Assembly (NCBI RefSeq): GCF_014698035.1
Contig: NZ_JACJSF010000037.1
Coordinates: forward strand, 1-64,000
Length of the DNA: 64,000 bases
Direction: 5' to 3'
Source: Desmonostoc muscorum FACHB-395
GTDB lineage: Bacteria > Cyanobacteriota > Cyanobacteriia > Cyanobacteriales > Nostocaceae
This document shows positions 9,343 to 17,520 of the stretch, one piece after another. Numbering within the stretch: position 1 is the first letter of the stretch; every line of letters starts with the position of its first letter. The position numbers and the translations under genes are program-made. The notes under the pieces were generated by a model. That model saw only the letters and a list, made by a program, of their open reading frames with translations, had not been told where the DNA came from and did not search any database.

Positions 9343-10374
9343 TTAATTAGCTTCCAGCAAAGTCCAGAAATAGCCATCTGGTGCAATGAAAGAGAAACTC
9401 GTCTCGCCAAACTCATTACTAATAATATCTGTAACTTTTTGCACAGTACTTGCTTTAATGCGATCGCAATACTCCTGTATTCCCTTAACCCGATAGGTGT
9501 ATAAAGACATACCCAAGCTACCTGGTTGGGCTGCCTCAAAGCGCGATTCTAAATTAATAGATTCTGGGAATCGAACAATATAAAGTCTACCACTGCGTGC
9601 AGCCATCAGGTCAGACTTAGAAGAACGCGGATCATCAAAAGTAGTAACAATAAACTTTTCACCAGGGTTAAGATCAAAAATATCTCGACCTGCTGGCGAA
9701 GATTCATAGCTAGTTTCGACATCATCACGCACACGCAGTAAACCTAAAACTTCCTCGTAAAACTTGAGGGTTTCTTTGCTGTCATCTTGAGAGATGATTC
9801 CTATATGGGTAAACTGACTAGCTTTGAGAGCAGCATTATGATTAACTTGTCCGTAATGCGGTAGTGTATAGCCAAAGCGTTGAAATAAAACTTGTCGAGC
9901 TAAGGGTTGAAGTAGCAACATTTCTCGTACACCAACTGCTGACTCAATAAAAGGACGGCTTTTCCTCTCTTTGTTGTAAATGACTTCCCAATAAGGATTA
10001 GAGTGCCTAATAGGAAAACCTGCGGCTTTTGCATCCTCTATATGATTTAAGATACTTAACACATCGGTCGTTAAGCTTGTCGCCCAGCGATTTCCCTTAA
10101 TTTTCATCGATGCTATTCCCAAACCTTCATGAGTGGGGTTTTGCCAAACCATCAACCGAATCAAACCATGATCTGAATTTTGGTGGTACAACCGAATTGA
10201 GCGTAAAGAAGAATTTACTCCATATAATTGATAGGCTACATCTGCGGTTAATTCACCCACTTGACCAATACGATAGCCAAATTGCTCCCAATACTGAATT
10301 GCAGAAATTGGTTCCGGGATGCCGATACAGACTTCATAGATACCTTCAATTGCGGTTTGCTGTTCTTGAGCCAT
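9343..10374 (-). CDS. VOC-superfamily (glyoxalase/dioxygenase-like) protein
   Basis: A protein of about 343 residues with two vicinal-oxygen-chelate-like modules. The first starts YEVCIGIPEPISAIQYWEQFGYRIG and the second begins around residue 190 with FTHIGIISQDDSKETLKFYEEVLGLL. The pattern of a beta strand, then a helix with FYxxvLG, then paired strands is typical of glyoxalase I/extradiol dioxygenase-like domains. Metal ligands cannot be assigned with certainty; a His in HIGI and a late Glu (FWTLLEAN end) are candidates. The frame opens further upstream (10533), but ATG at 10374 (MAQEQQTAIEG) fits the domain boundary; the extra 53 residues look unrelated. No strong Shine-Dalgarno. Role unknown. 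Confidence 0.75.
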   Translation of the reverse strand: MAQEQQTAIEGIYEVCIGIPEPISAIQYWEQFGYRIGQVGELTADVAYQLYGVNSSLRSIRLYHQNSDHGLIRLMVWQNPTHEGLGIASMKIKGNRWATSLTTDVLSILNHIEDAKAAGFPIRHSNPYWEVIYNKERKSRPFIESAVGVREMLLLQPLARQVLFQRFGYTLPHYGQVNHNAALKASQFTHIGIISQDDSKETLKFYEEVLGLLRVRDDVETSYESSPAGRDIFDLNPGEKFIVTTFDDPRSSKSDLMAARSGRLYIVRFPESINLESRFEAAQPGSLGMSLYTYRVKGIQEYCDRIKASTVQKVTDIISNEFGETSFSFIAPDGYFWTLLEAN

Positions 10375-10556
10375 AACAATTTTAGATTTTAGATTGGTCA
10401 AATAAATAAAGCTTTCGGAAAGATATCTTAGAAAGAATCCGAAAAGCAACAACTTTAGGTTGTAGCTTATGATGTACCTAGAAAAGTGAGTATAGAGTTC
10501 TTCTGATTGCATGTAATCAAGAATCGCCATCAAGTTTTTTTAACAGGAGTTAAGCG

Positions 10557-11180
10557 ATGACGCAGCGACTGACTCAAGAGCAATTAGCACAAATAGTCAC
10601 AGAAGTAGAAGGTCTGCAAGTGCGTCGAGAAGCGGAACTAGACCAACAGCAGGTTAGAGAAATTTTACAGGAGTTGAATTTACCGCCTGAGTTACTAGAT
10701 GAAGCGCTGATTCAGTTAAATCGCCGCCAAGCGCTGGAGGTACAGCAACACCGCAATCGATGGATTACCTCTGGAGTTGTGGCATTCTTAGTGATAGTGA
10801 GTGCATCTACAATATTTTTCATCCAACGACAGAATTCTGCACTCTCTCGTGTTTCTGCTCAACAAGACCGCATCACCTTGGTATCAAATACTGGCGGTGA
10901 CTTGAAGACAATTTCCCGCCAAACCAATCCAGAAATTTTTTACCGTGTCACTTTAAAAGATGCACCCTTGGGTAAAAAGCTGGCTCTCTCCTGTAATTGG
11001 ATTGACCCAAGTGGTCAAATTGTCAAGCAGAACAGTTATCAAACCCGCGAAATTAATACGTCTGTCTGGGATACGCAGTGCCGCTACACGATTAATCCGG
11101 CCGCAACTGTAGGCAATTGGAAGGTACAGATGTTGCTGGAAGGTCGGCAGATTAGTGATGAAACCTTTGAAGTGAAATAG
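10557..11180 (+). CDS. One-pass membrane protein with Ig-like outer domain (possibly DUF3859)
   Basis: 207 residues. Residues 1-65 are a charged helical segment rich in Gln/Glu/Arg (LTQEQLAQIVTEVEGLQVRRE), residues about 69-88 are a hydrophobic membrane helix (WITSGVVAFLVIVSASTIFF), and the remainder looks like a beta-rich extracytoplasmic domain ending in GNWKVQMLLEGRQISDETFEVK-type strands. The end recalls DUF3859-like Ig folds; I am not certain of that assignment. The start follows AGGAG about 8 bases upstream. The second AsnB-like gene begins 5 bases after the stop, so the two are almost surely co-transcribed. Confidence 0.65.
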   Translation: MTQRLTQEQLAQIVTEVEGLQVRREAELDQQQVREILQELNLPPELLDEALIQLNRRQALEVQQHRNRWITSGVVAFLVIVSASTIFFIQRQNSALSRVSAQQDRITLVSNTGGDLKTISRQTNPEIFYRVTLKDAPLGKKLALSCNWIDPSGQIVKQNSYQTREINTSVWDTQCRYTINPAATVGNWKVQMLLEGRQISDETFEVK

Positions 11181-11185
11181 TCCAG

Positions 11186-13057
11186 ATGGACAACATCCCG
11201 CATCACTTTCTTGGCTATTGGGGTTATGGCGCTCAACAAGAGTTGGAGGCGTTGTTAAATAGCGTTTTGGAAAACCTCTCTCCTTCAAGGGGAGAGGCTT
11301 TGAATTTTCCCATCTGGAATGTTGTTTATATAGGACTTGAGGGGCATTTCGGACGGCAACAAAAGCAGGACTTACACGCTGAACACCTGAAATCTAGATC
11401 CCCCCTAACCCCCCTAAAAAAGGGGGGAAGAGTAGAAGCCCCCTTTTTAAGGGGGTTGGGGGATCTCTTATGTGTAAGTCCTAAAAATCAAATTGCTGCT
11501 ATTTCGGCATCAGGATTATTAACTTCACCCGATGCTTGGGTAAGTCTCCAAGAAAATAACTGCCTAATTTTGGGTAGAGAACCTTTTGGAAAGATGCCAT
11601 TATATTGGACTCAGCAAGGACAAGTTATCTGGTTTGCATCACAACTGCAACTACTCTTACCGATTTTGCAACAGTCAGAAATTAGCATTTCTGGGTTATA
11701 TGGCTATAGCTGTTTTTCTTACGTTCCCACACCCTTAACTCCTGTTAAGGAAGTGTTTGCAGTGACGGCGGGAACTGAATTAGTTTGGCATAGTGATTCT
11801 CAATCAGGTAAGCTGCGATCGCCTGAATCTAAAAACATCCACTCATGGCGGGAAGCCCCAGAACAGTTAACAGATGAAGCTACAGCAATTACCGAATTGC
11901 AAACCCTCCTTAAAGATTCCGTTGAACGACAGATTGCCGATTTAAAGGATGAGCCTGTTGGGGTGTTTCTCTCTGGCGGACTCGATTCTTCAGTGGTGGC
12001 GGCGCTACTGGTACAAGCAGGGGTGAAAGTCCGCGCCTACACTTTAGATTTTGGTGACGTAGGGATTCCAGAATATCCATACTCTGAACAAGTTGCCCAG
12101 TTTCTCAAAATTCCGCTTATTAAAGTTGCAGTAACCCCAAGTTCCATCAAGAATGCCTTAATTCCGACTGTGCAAGCATTGGATTTGCCCTTTGGAGATG
12201 GTGTATGTGTGCCGTTGTATCTCCTATCTGAAAGGGCGAGTCAAGAAACTCAGGTAATTTTTAACGGCGAAGGTGGAGATCAATTGTTTGCCGGTTGGAC
12301 GAACAAACCTTTAATTGCCGCAGGTGTTTATCAGGCAGAAAATCCCGCCGGACAGGAAACTTTTATCCAGCAATATCTCCGCACCTTTCACCGTCTTGGG
12401 GGATACGAATCTCAAGTTTATCAGCCGGAGGTTTATGCACAGATCCAAAATTTGCATCCTGAAGATTGGCTGTTGGCGGCTCTTAATCGTGATGAGTGTC
12501 CATCTTTGCTACATCGCCTTCGACGTGCCAGTCTGATGCTCAAAGGGGCACAAAATATCCATCCCCGTGCGACTGCATTGGGGTTTGCTCATGGGTTGTG
12601 GGTGCGATCGCCTTTTTGTGATTTACCTTTGGCAGAATGGACATTCCGCCTATCTGGAGAACTCTGTTTGCAAGGAGCTTGTGAAAAATATATCCTCAAA
12701 CGGGCTGTAGAAAATTGGCTCCCGCCTGAAATTGTCTGGCGACAAAAGCGTGGGATGGGGGTTCCCTTAACTTCTTGGTGTTTAAATGATTTTTGGCATC
12801 AGCTAGGCATCTGGCTCAATCCAGAAACACTTCGTGCCAACAACCATTTTTATCCGCACATTGCGGCCCAAATCGTTGAAGGCAAACTAGGAGCAGCTAT
12901 TCAAGGCCGACGGATTGGTGAAACTCTCTGGTTACTTATTATGTGGCAACTTTGGCGATCGCATGTTTTAAATGAAGAACTAAGTAAACAGTCTTGGGAT
13001 CATCCTTTTTGGTTACATCGTTGGCTATGGAGAAATTACAAGCGATGGCAAGGTTAG
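11186..13057 (+). CDS. Second asparagine-synthetase-like protein, with in-frame repeat insertions
   Basis: 623 residues. The synthetase half is intact: SGGLDSS at 263-269, NGEGGDQLFAGW around 355-366, and RQKRGMGVPL near 525. The N-terminal half begins MDNIPHHFLGYWGYG, so the nucleophilic Cys2 of glutamine-dependent asparagine synthetase is absent, as in the neighbour at 6998. Two repeat elements lie inside the coding frame: a CCTCTCTC palindrome (11275-11297, residues about 30-37) and an element with 11-bp inverted ends (11367-11482, residues 61-99) that adds an Arg/Pro/Gly-rich stretch. The frame stays open through both. The gene starts 5 bases after the upstream membrane-protein gene and overlaps the LysA-like gene, so all three form an operon. 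Confidence 0.85.
   Translation: MDNIPHHFLGYWGYGAQQELEALLNSVLENLSPSRGEALNFPIWNVVYIGLEGHFGRQQKQDLHAEHLKSRSPLTPLKKGGRVEAPFLRGLGDLLCVSPKNQIAAISASGLLTSPDAWVSLQENNCLILGREPFGKMPLYWTQQGQVIWFASQLQLLLPILQQSEISISGLYGYSCFSYVPTPLTPVKEVFAVTAGTELVWHSDSQSGKLRSPESKNIHSWREAPEQLTDEATAITELQTLLKDSVERQIADLKDEPVGVFLSGGLDSSVVAALLVQAGVKVRAYTLDFGDVGIPEYPYSEQVAQFLKIPLIKVAVTPSSIKNALIPTVQALDLPFGDGVCVPLYLLSERASQETQVIFNGEGGDQLFAGWTNKPLIAAGVYQAENPAGQETFIQQYLRTFHRLGGYESQVYQPEVYAQIQNLHPEDWLLAALNRDECPSLLHRLRRASLMLKGAQNIHPRATALGFAHGLWVRSPFCDLPLAEWTFRLSGELCLQGACEKYILKRAVENWLPPEIVWRQKRGMGVPLTSWCLNDFWHQLGIWLNPETLRANNHFYPHIAAQIVEGKLGAAIQGRRIGETLWLLIMWQLWRSHVLNEELSKQSWDHPFWLHRWLWRNYKRWQG
11275..11297. repeat. Palindromic repeat inside coding frame
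   Basis: cctctctcc (11275-11283) pairs with ggggagagg (11289-11297), one mismatch. It is the same type as the hairpin at 6928-6951 and here encodes NLSPSRGE within the AsnB-like protein. Confidence 0.55.
11367..11482. repeat. Non-autonomous element (MITE-like) inserted in frame
   Basis: 116 bp bounded by perfect inverted 11-mers aggacttacac (11367-11377) and gtgtaagtcct (11472-11482). Inside is a C/G-rich palindrome (gatcccccctaacccccc ... gggggttgggggatc) common in Nostoc genomes. The element contains no stop in the host frame, and the gene continues in frame after it. A target duplication is not obvious. A similar solo end (gtgtaagtctta) is seen near 38455. Confidence 0.7.
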
Positions 13058-14298
13058 ATAAAAAAGAGTTAGGAGTTAGGAGTCAACAATTAATCCCCTT
13101 GTCTCTCCCATTTTCTGGGGAACTTGCCCAGGAGTTGCTGAGTACTTATGGTTCTCCTCTTTATGTTTATAATGGCGATCGCTTACGCGAAACTATTGAG
13201 GGCATTACTAAAGCAGTCAGTTATCCCCGCACGCAATTTCGGTTTGCAAGCGTTACTAATGGCAACATTGCGTTGTTAAAAATTTTTCGCTCATTTGGGT
13301 GGGGACTTCACGCTAATACCCCAGGAGATATCTACCTGGGATTGCAAGCTGGTTTCGATCCTAGTGAGATTGTTTACAGTGGTAGCAATTTGAATCGGGC
13401 TGAGATGTTACAAGTCTTAAATTGGGGAGTTACAACTCTCAATCTCGATAGCCTTGCTCAATTGCAGTTATGCTGCGAAGTTTTACCCAAATGCAGAGAG
13501 AAAGATATTCGGCTGGGTTTGCGCCTCAATTTGCCAGAAATTACCGGAGATAGCCGCATTGGTGTGCGTCCTGAAGAATTTGGTGATGCGATCGCATTAA
13601 CTCGTGAGGTTGGATTAAAGCTGAGTGGTTTACACTTCTATCGAGGGACTGGAACCAATGCCACAGAAGCATTTACCCAGGTGATTGACACAGTAATTGC
13701 CACAGCACAACTGTTACCAGATTGGGAATATTTAGATTTTGGTGGTGGCTTTGGCTACCCATATCATCACAATAAAACAGCCTTTGACTGGGAAATATTT
13801 GGTACTGAGTTAACCGAGAGAATCACTCATTTAGGGCGGAAAATTGATTTAGTGATTGAACCGGGACGAAGTGCGATCGCAGGATGTGCAACTTTGCTTG
13901 CTCAAGTTGTTTCTGTGAAATGGCAAGGAGAAAAACAGATTGTCGGAGTTGATACCACCGTTGCCAATCTTTCAGTACCATCAGTACACGGCGGCTACCG
14001 CGAAATCATCACTTGGAAACAAGCAGACAATCCATTCACAACTGATATTTGTGGTAACACTACTTATTCACGAGATTATCTGGGTAAAAATTGCCAACTC
14101 CCAGCGTTAGAAATTGGTGATATCGTTGCCATTTTAGATGTCGGTGCTTATGGTTATGCTATGTCGTCTCACTTTTTACACCGCCCCAAACCTGCTGAAG
14201 TCTTGCTAGAAAATGGCACACATCGCTTAATTCGCAAGCGGGAAGACTACAGTGTTTTACTAACAAATCAGATTCTTGATAATTCTCCCCTTTTTTAA
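13045..14298 (+). CDS. LysA-like (fold-type III decarboxylase) protein lacking the PLP lysine
   Basis: 417 residues, colinear with diaminopimelate decarboxylase (LysA). Conserved landmarks are PLYVYNGDRLRE at the start, GGGFGYPY, EPGRSAIAGC and the C-terminal VGAYGYAMSSHFLHRPKPAEVLL-type segment. The PLP-binding motif, normally Y-A-V-K-A-N-x-N, reads F-A-S-V-T-N-G-N (67-74): the Schiff-base Lys is Val70 (codon 13252-13254). The HIGS motif reads FYRGTG and the CESxD substrate motif reads CGNTT. PLP catalysis of the usual type seems impossible. ATG 13045 overlaps the preceding gene by 13 bases; ATGs at 13027 and 12994 are alternatives. A STRR (gttaggagttaggagt) lies in its early codons, and a palindrome supplies its stop codon. 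Confidence 0.8.
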   Translation: MARLDKKELGVRSQQLIPLSLPFSGELAQELLSTYGSPLYVYNGDRLRETIEGITKAVSYPRTQFRFASVTNGNIALLKIFRSFGWGLHANTPGDIYLGLQAGFDPSEIVYSGSNLNRAEMLQVLNWGVTTLNLDSLAQLQLCCEVLPKCREKDIRLGLRLNLPEITGDSRIGVRPEEFGDAIALTREVGLKLSGLHFYRGTGTNATEAFTQVIDTVIATAQLLPDWEYLDFGGGFGYPYHHNKTAFDWEIFGTELTERITHLGRKIDLVIEPGRSAIAGCATLLAQVVSVKWQGEKQIVGVDTTVANLSVPSVHGGYREIITWKQADNPFTTDICGNTTYSRDYLGKNCQLPALEIGDIVAILDVGAYGYAMSSHFLHRPKPAEVLLENGTHRLIRKREDYSVLLTNQILDNSPLF

Positions 14299-14316
14299 GG
14301 GGGTTAGGGGGGATCA
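14286..14316. repeat. C/G-rich Nostoc-type palindrome at gene 3' end
   Basis: tccccttttttaaggggg followed by ttaggggggatcaag. It resembles the core of the element at 11367-11482. The stop codon TAA (14296-14298) of the LysA-like gene lies in the palindrome centre, so the last residues (SPLF) are repeat-derived. Confidence 0.55.
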
Positions 14317-14371
14317 AGCCTCACCTGAAGCGTATTGGCTAACAATTAATAAATAACATTGGGCAACCATT

Positions 14372-15673
14372 ATGAAGTGCATTAACTGTGGAACTGACAA
14401 TAAACTAAAAGACCGGACAGCTAATCAAGGTCGGTGTATAAAATGCAATCACACCTTTGCTTTTGAACCGACCAGTATGAGTAGTGTTAAGATTACTGAC
14501 CCTTTTTTTGCAAAGGCGATCGCTGATATTTCTGCAAATCACACCTTATTTTTTACACCCAAGCAACTGCTTTATTTATTAGATAATCGGATAAAATCCA
14601 AGTCTACTTCAATATTTGGTTTGTTGTTTATATATTTATTTTTTAATATTTGGGCACCAGGATTCATCGGTGGATTTGCTTCCTTCTTGTTTGGTGCTAA
14701 TTCTTTCGTGACAGTATCTATTCTATTTAATCTATGCTTTGTATTATATTTATATACAAAATCTACATCAAAGAAAACACATCTTAAGCCTCGCAAAGAA
14801 TATGCTAGATGCTTACAAATAATAGGAGGCATTATTCTTGCTGTGGGAATTTATGCTAGCTTAATTATATATAAATCGTTTAGTCTATTTGTCATCGCCG
14901 TTATTCTAGGGATGCTATCGATATACTGGGGAACTCGACAGCTAGGACAAACTAAATTTGCACAGGAGTTTTCATTTTCTCAAAATGATTTTCAAGGTTG
15001 GTTAAGCCGATGGCAGAAAATCAATGGTTCAATTCTTAAAATCCTACCTTTCCCGCGTGAGGAAAATACACCAGCTACGGTTAATCCTGATGTGACTGCT
15101 TACAGTTTCGATAGATTAGTCGTGTGTGATAGTGCTACTATTGCTCAACTATTAATTGCTAATAATTTTCACTTTGAAAATAACTGTGCAATTCTCAGCA
15201 TTACTGGATATCCCCAAAGCATTTTTGACACCACAATGCAAATGCTACGCCGCAATCCCGATTTGAAAGTATATGCAGTTCATGATTGCAATCCACGAGG
15301 AATTGGTTTAGTTCATCGTCTTAAAACCAATGCTAGTTGGTTTCTCAATAGCGAGATTGCAATTATTGATATCGGATTAACGCCAAGTCAAATTATCGCT
15401 ACTAAACGCGGAATGTTCATTCAATCTTCTCTAGATTCGGCGCAAGCAGCTAAACAATTACCTCAAGAGATTCGTCAAACTTTGTCTGCTGAAGAATTAG
15501 CATGGTTAGAATCTGGAAAGTTTGTGGAATTAGAATCTTTCTCTCCCCAAAGGCTGATTAAAGTCCTGCAAAAGGGTATTGCTGGCAGTCGAAATCTAGA
15601 AAGTGATGACAGTAACTTGCTTTTAGTAGGGGATACTGGTAATGATATGTATGTTGTTCAAAGTTTTGGTTGA
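14372..15673 (+). CDS. Zinc-ribbon membrane protein with possible TOPRIM-like tail
   Basis: 433 residues. It starts with a zinc ribbon (CINC at 3-6, CIKC at 22-25). Four hydrophobic segments follow between about residues 80 and 190, the last around FVIAVILGMLSIYWGTRQ. The C-terminal part (about 240-433) is soluble: after RLVVCDSATIAQLL comes CAILSITGYPQ, then VYAVHDCNPRGIGLVHRL (303-320) and AIIDIGLTPSQI. The order Gly-rich turn, then D-C-N-P-x-G, then a GLTPSQ-type segment loosely recalls the TOPRIM fold of Spo11/topoisomerase VI A subunits; the similarity is weak and is inference. It lies 73 bases after the LysA-like gene on the same strand, so it may belong to that operon. Function unknown. 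Confidence 0.7.
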   Translation: MKCINCGTDNKLKDRTANQGRCIKCNHTFAFEPTSMSSVKITDPFFAKAIADISANHTLFFTPKQLLYLLDNRIKSKSTSIFGLLFIYLFFNIWAPGFIGGFASFLFGANSFVTVSILFNLCFVLYLYTKSTSKKTHLKPRKEYARCLQIIGGIILAVGIYASLIIYKSFSLFVIAVILGMLSIYWGTRQLGQTKFAQEFSFSQNDFQGWLSRWQKINGSILKILPFPREENTPATVNPDVTAYSFDRLVVCDSATIAQLLIANNFHFENNCAILSITGYPQSIFDTTMQMLRRNPDLKVYAVHDCNPRGIGLVHRLKTNASWFLNSEIAIIDIGLTPSQIIATKRGMFIQSSLDSAQAAKQLPQEIRQTLSAEELAWLESGKFVELESFSPQRLIKVLQKGIAGSRNLESDDSNLLLVGDTGNDMYVVQSFG

Positions 15674-16132
15674 TCTAGCCAGAATGCGTAGGTGTAGCCC
15701 GTTGCAGACATCACATTTAAAAATATACAAAATTCCCCTCAGACTGGAAGTCCCTAGCTGATAATAAAAGGTTGAATTCCTGCTAGAGAGCATTCAATAC
15801 TTTTCGGGTTTTGGGGAAAAGGGCAATGGGGAAAGGGTTTGAATTTCCCTTTCCCCATTGCCCTTTAACCTTTCCCCAGACCAAGAGAGAGATTATTGGG
15901 TTTATCCGAAAAGTATTGAGAGAGCATTCGCTTTTGCAGGAAAATTTTATACAGCAATGGCAGTTTTGTGTATATTAGTTTACTTATTCCTAACCTTCTG
16001 TTAAATTAACCTTAATGTACGCCAAACCCATTGGTTTACTGTACTTGAGTTTTTAGCTACAAACGTGGGTAGCCATCTAGCTCACTGGCAATAGGCGCAA
16101 AATTCCATTCTGTCTCTAGGGGGAAAAAGGTA
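15674..16132. other. Spacer holding an intact non-autonomous element
   Basis: The only recognisable structure is the element at 15794-15919. The 200 bases after it, before the MgtC-like gene, are AT-rich and presumably hold that gene's promoter. Confidence 0.5.
15794..15919. mobile_element. MITE-like element with 14-bp TIRs and 8-bp target duplication
   Basis: 126 bp bounded by perfect inverted 14-mers tcaatacttttcgg (15794-15807) and ccgaaaagtattga (15906-15919). It is flanked on both sides by gagagcat (15786-15793 and 15920-15927), an 8-bp target-site duplication. The interior forms a long hairpin (stem aagggcaatggggaaaggg with its complement). It has no coding capacity, so a transposase in trans is implied. 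A solo copy of the end occurs at 47053-47066. Confidence 0.88.
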
Positions 16133-16666
16133 ATGGGGCCGATGTTTATTACTGCCAACGATTGGCCACATATAGCGTTTAGATTGTCTTTGGCGCTTCT
16201 GGTTGGTTGCCTGATTGGATTTAACCGTCAACAAGGGGGCAGACCAGCAGGGATGAGAACATTTATGCTGGTGAGTATGGGAGCAGCACTATTCGTAATG
16301 ATTCCTTTGCAGGCTGAAGGTGATAGTCCTTATGCTGCCACCAATGCACTGAGTCGCACCATTCAGGGTGTAGCTACCGGGATAGGATTTCTCGGAGCCG
16401 GATTGATTTTACAAGAGTCTCCTAGAAAATCTGCGACACCAAAAGTAAAAGGTTTAACTACAGCCGCCTGTGTCTGGACTGCGGCCGGTTTGGGGGCTGC
16501 GATTGGTTGTGGTCTGTGGCAAATGGGATTATTAGGAGGGCTACTGACCCTAATTACCCTCAGTGGGGTAAAGCGACTCAATCGCGCATTTGTATTTTTG
16601 ACGAATCAGGGTAAACAGGGGACTACTCAGGAGTTAACAACCACCTCTGATGAAGATGATGATTGA
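16133..16666 (+). CDS. MgtC/SapB-family membrane protein
   Basis: 177 residues with about four membrane helices. The N-terminal segment SLALLVGCLIGFNRQQGGRPAGMRTFMLVSMGAA is the MgtC/SapB hallmark (a helix ending in G-x-R-x-x, then AG-R-T). GIGFLGAGLIL and GLTTAACVWTAAGLG follow, as in the family core. The bacterial members are linked to growth at low Mg2+, but the biochemical role is unsettled. A second ATG nine bases downstream (16142) is an alternative start. It carries a short acidic tail (TTTSDEDDD). The next gene, msrB, is over 200 bases away, so the two are probably separate units. Confidence 0.85.
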   Translation: MGPMFITANDWPHIAFRLSLALLVGCLIGFNRQQGGRPAGMRTFMLVSMGAALFVMIPLQAEGDSPYAATNALSRTIQGVATGIGFLGAGLILQESPRKSATPKVKGLTTAACVWTAAGLGAAIGCGLWQMGLLGGLLTLITLSGVKRLNRAFVFLTNQGKQGTTQELTTTSDEDDD

Positions 16667-16879
16667 GCGTCCCTACACATCCAGGTGTATTCAAAATCAA
16701 GTCAACTTGATTCCGATTCCTTACAGTGTTTGATTGCAGAATAATTTTTTGTTTCTTAGCTAATTTTAATCACTTTATCAGCGCTAATTCAGAGCGATCG
16801 CTGATTATAGTGATTAAGTAGGGAATTCCGTACTGGAGTTGATTGGCCAGTTAACCGGAAAATAGAAAATAATAGATAT

Positions 16880-17374
16880 ATGGACAAACGGTATTTTTTA
16901 CAGGCTAGTGCGGTAATAGTCGGCACAGCATTGTTATCAAGGTATATCAACTGGGGAGCAAAAGCGGTGACAACATCTAATAGTGGATTTGAAATTACCA
17001 AACCAGAAGAAGAGTGGCGCACGATTTTAACGCCAGAACAGTTTAATGTATTGCGTAAACACGGGACTGAACGCCCTCACACCAGCGCATTAGATAAGGA
17101 GTACGACAAGGGTACTTATTATTGTGCCGCGTGTGAACTGCCACTGTTTACCTCTGATACCAAATTTAACAGTGGTACTGGCTGGCCAAGCTTCTTTAAC
17201 CCGATTGAAGGTGCGATCGCTACTACTGTAGATAAGTCGCTGTTTATGACCAGAGTTGAAGTACATTGTAGCCGTTGTGGTGGCCATCTTGGTCATGTTT
17301 TTGATGACGGCCCTGCACCTACAGGCAAGCGCTACTGTATGAACGGTGTTTCGCTGAAGTTTACTCCCGCCTAA
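16880..17374 (+). CDS. msrB: Peptide methionine (R)-S-oxide reductase
   Basis: 164 residues. MsrB reduces R-methionine sulfoxide in proteins. The domain starts near residue 45 (EEWRTILTPEQFNVLRKHGTE), with zinc sites CAAC and CSRC, the GTGWPSFF and GHVFDDGP motifs, and the catalytic Cys in RYCMNG. The first 30 residues are hydrophobic with a KRYFLQASAVIVG start, similar to a Tat or Sec export signal, so this copy may act outside the cytoplasm or at a membrane. A single arginine precedes the hydrophobic core, so Tat use is unsure. No strong Shine-Dalgarno was found before the ATG. Confidence 0.93.
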   Translation: MDKRYFLQASAVIVGTALLSRYINWGAKAVTTSNSGFEITKPEEEWRTILTPEQFNVLRKHGTERPHTSALDKEYDKGTYYCAACELPLFTSDTKFNSGTGWPSFFNPIEGAIATTVDKSLFMTRVEVHCSRCGGHLGHVFDDGPAPTGKRYCMNGVSLKFTPA

Positions 17375-17451
17375 TTTACGTTTCACTTTAAGGTTGATAC
17401 AAATAGGCAGCAGAGGGACAAGGAGACAAGACGAATAAGGGAAAATGATTA

Positions 17452-17520
17452 TCTCCCCCCTCTCCCTTGTCTCCCTTGTCTTCCTTCTCTCTTCCCCCTG
17501 CCCTCTTCCCCCTGCCTCCT
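17452..17520. repeat. Heptamer tandem repeat tract (STRR)
   Basis: C/T-rich tract with repeats of tcccttg/tcttccc (e.g. ctcccttgtctcccttgtc, ttccccctgccctcttcccc) between the converging msrB and murI genes. It matches the short tandemly repeated repetitive sequences typical of heterocystous cyanobacteria. Confidence 0.65.

Noticed and set aside
10375..10533. N-terminal extension of the VOC protein
   Set aside because: The 53 added residues are hydrophobic/aromatic and unlike a VOC domain; ATG 10374 begins at the domain boundary.
6998..13057. Lasso peptide cluster
   Set aside because: AsnB-like genes are present, but there is no precursor, no RRE/B1, no B2 protease and no transporter in the neighbourhood.
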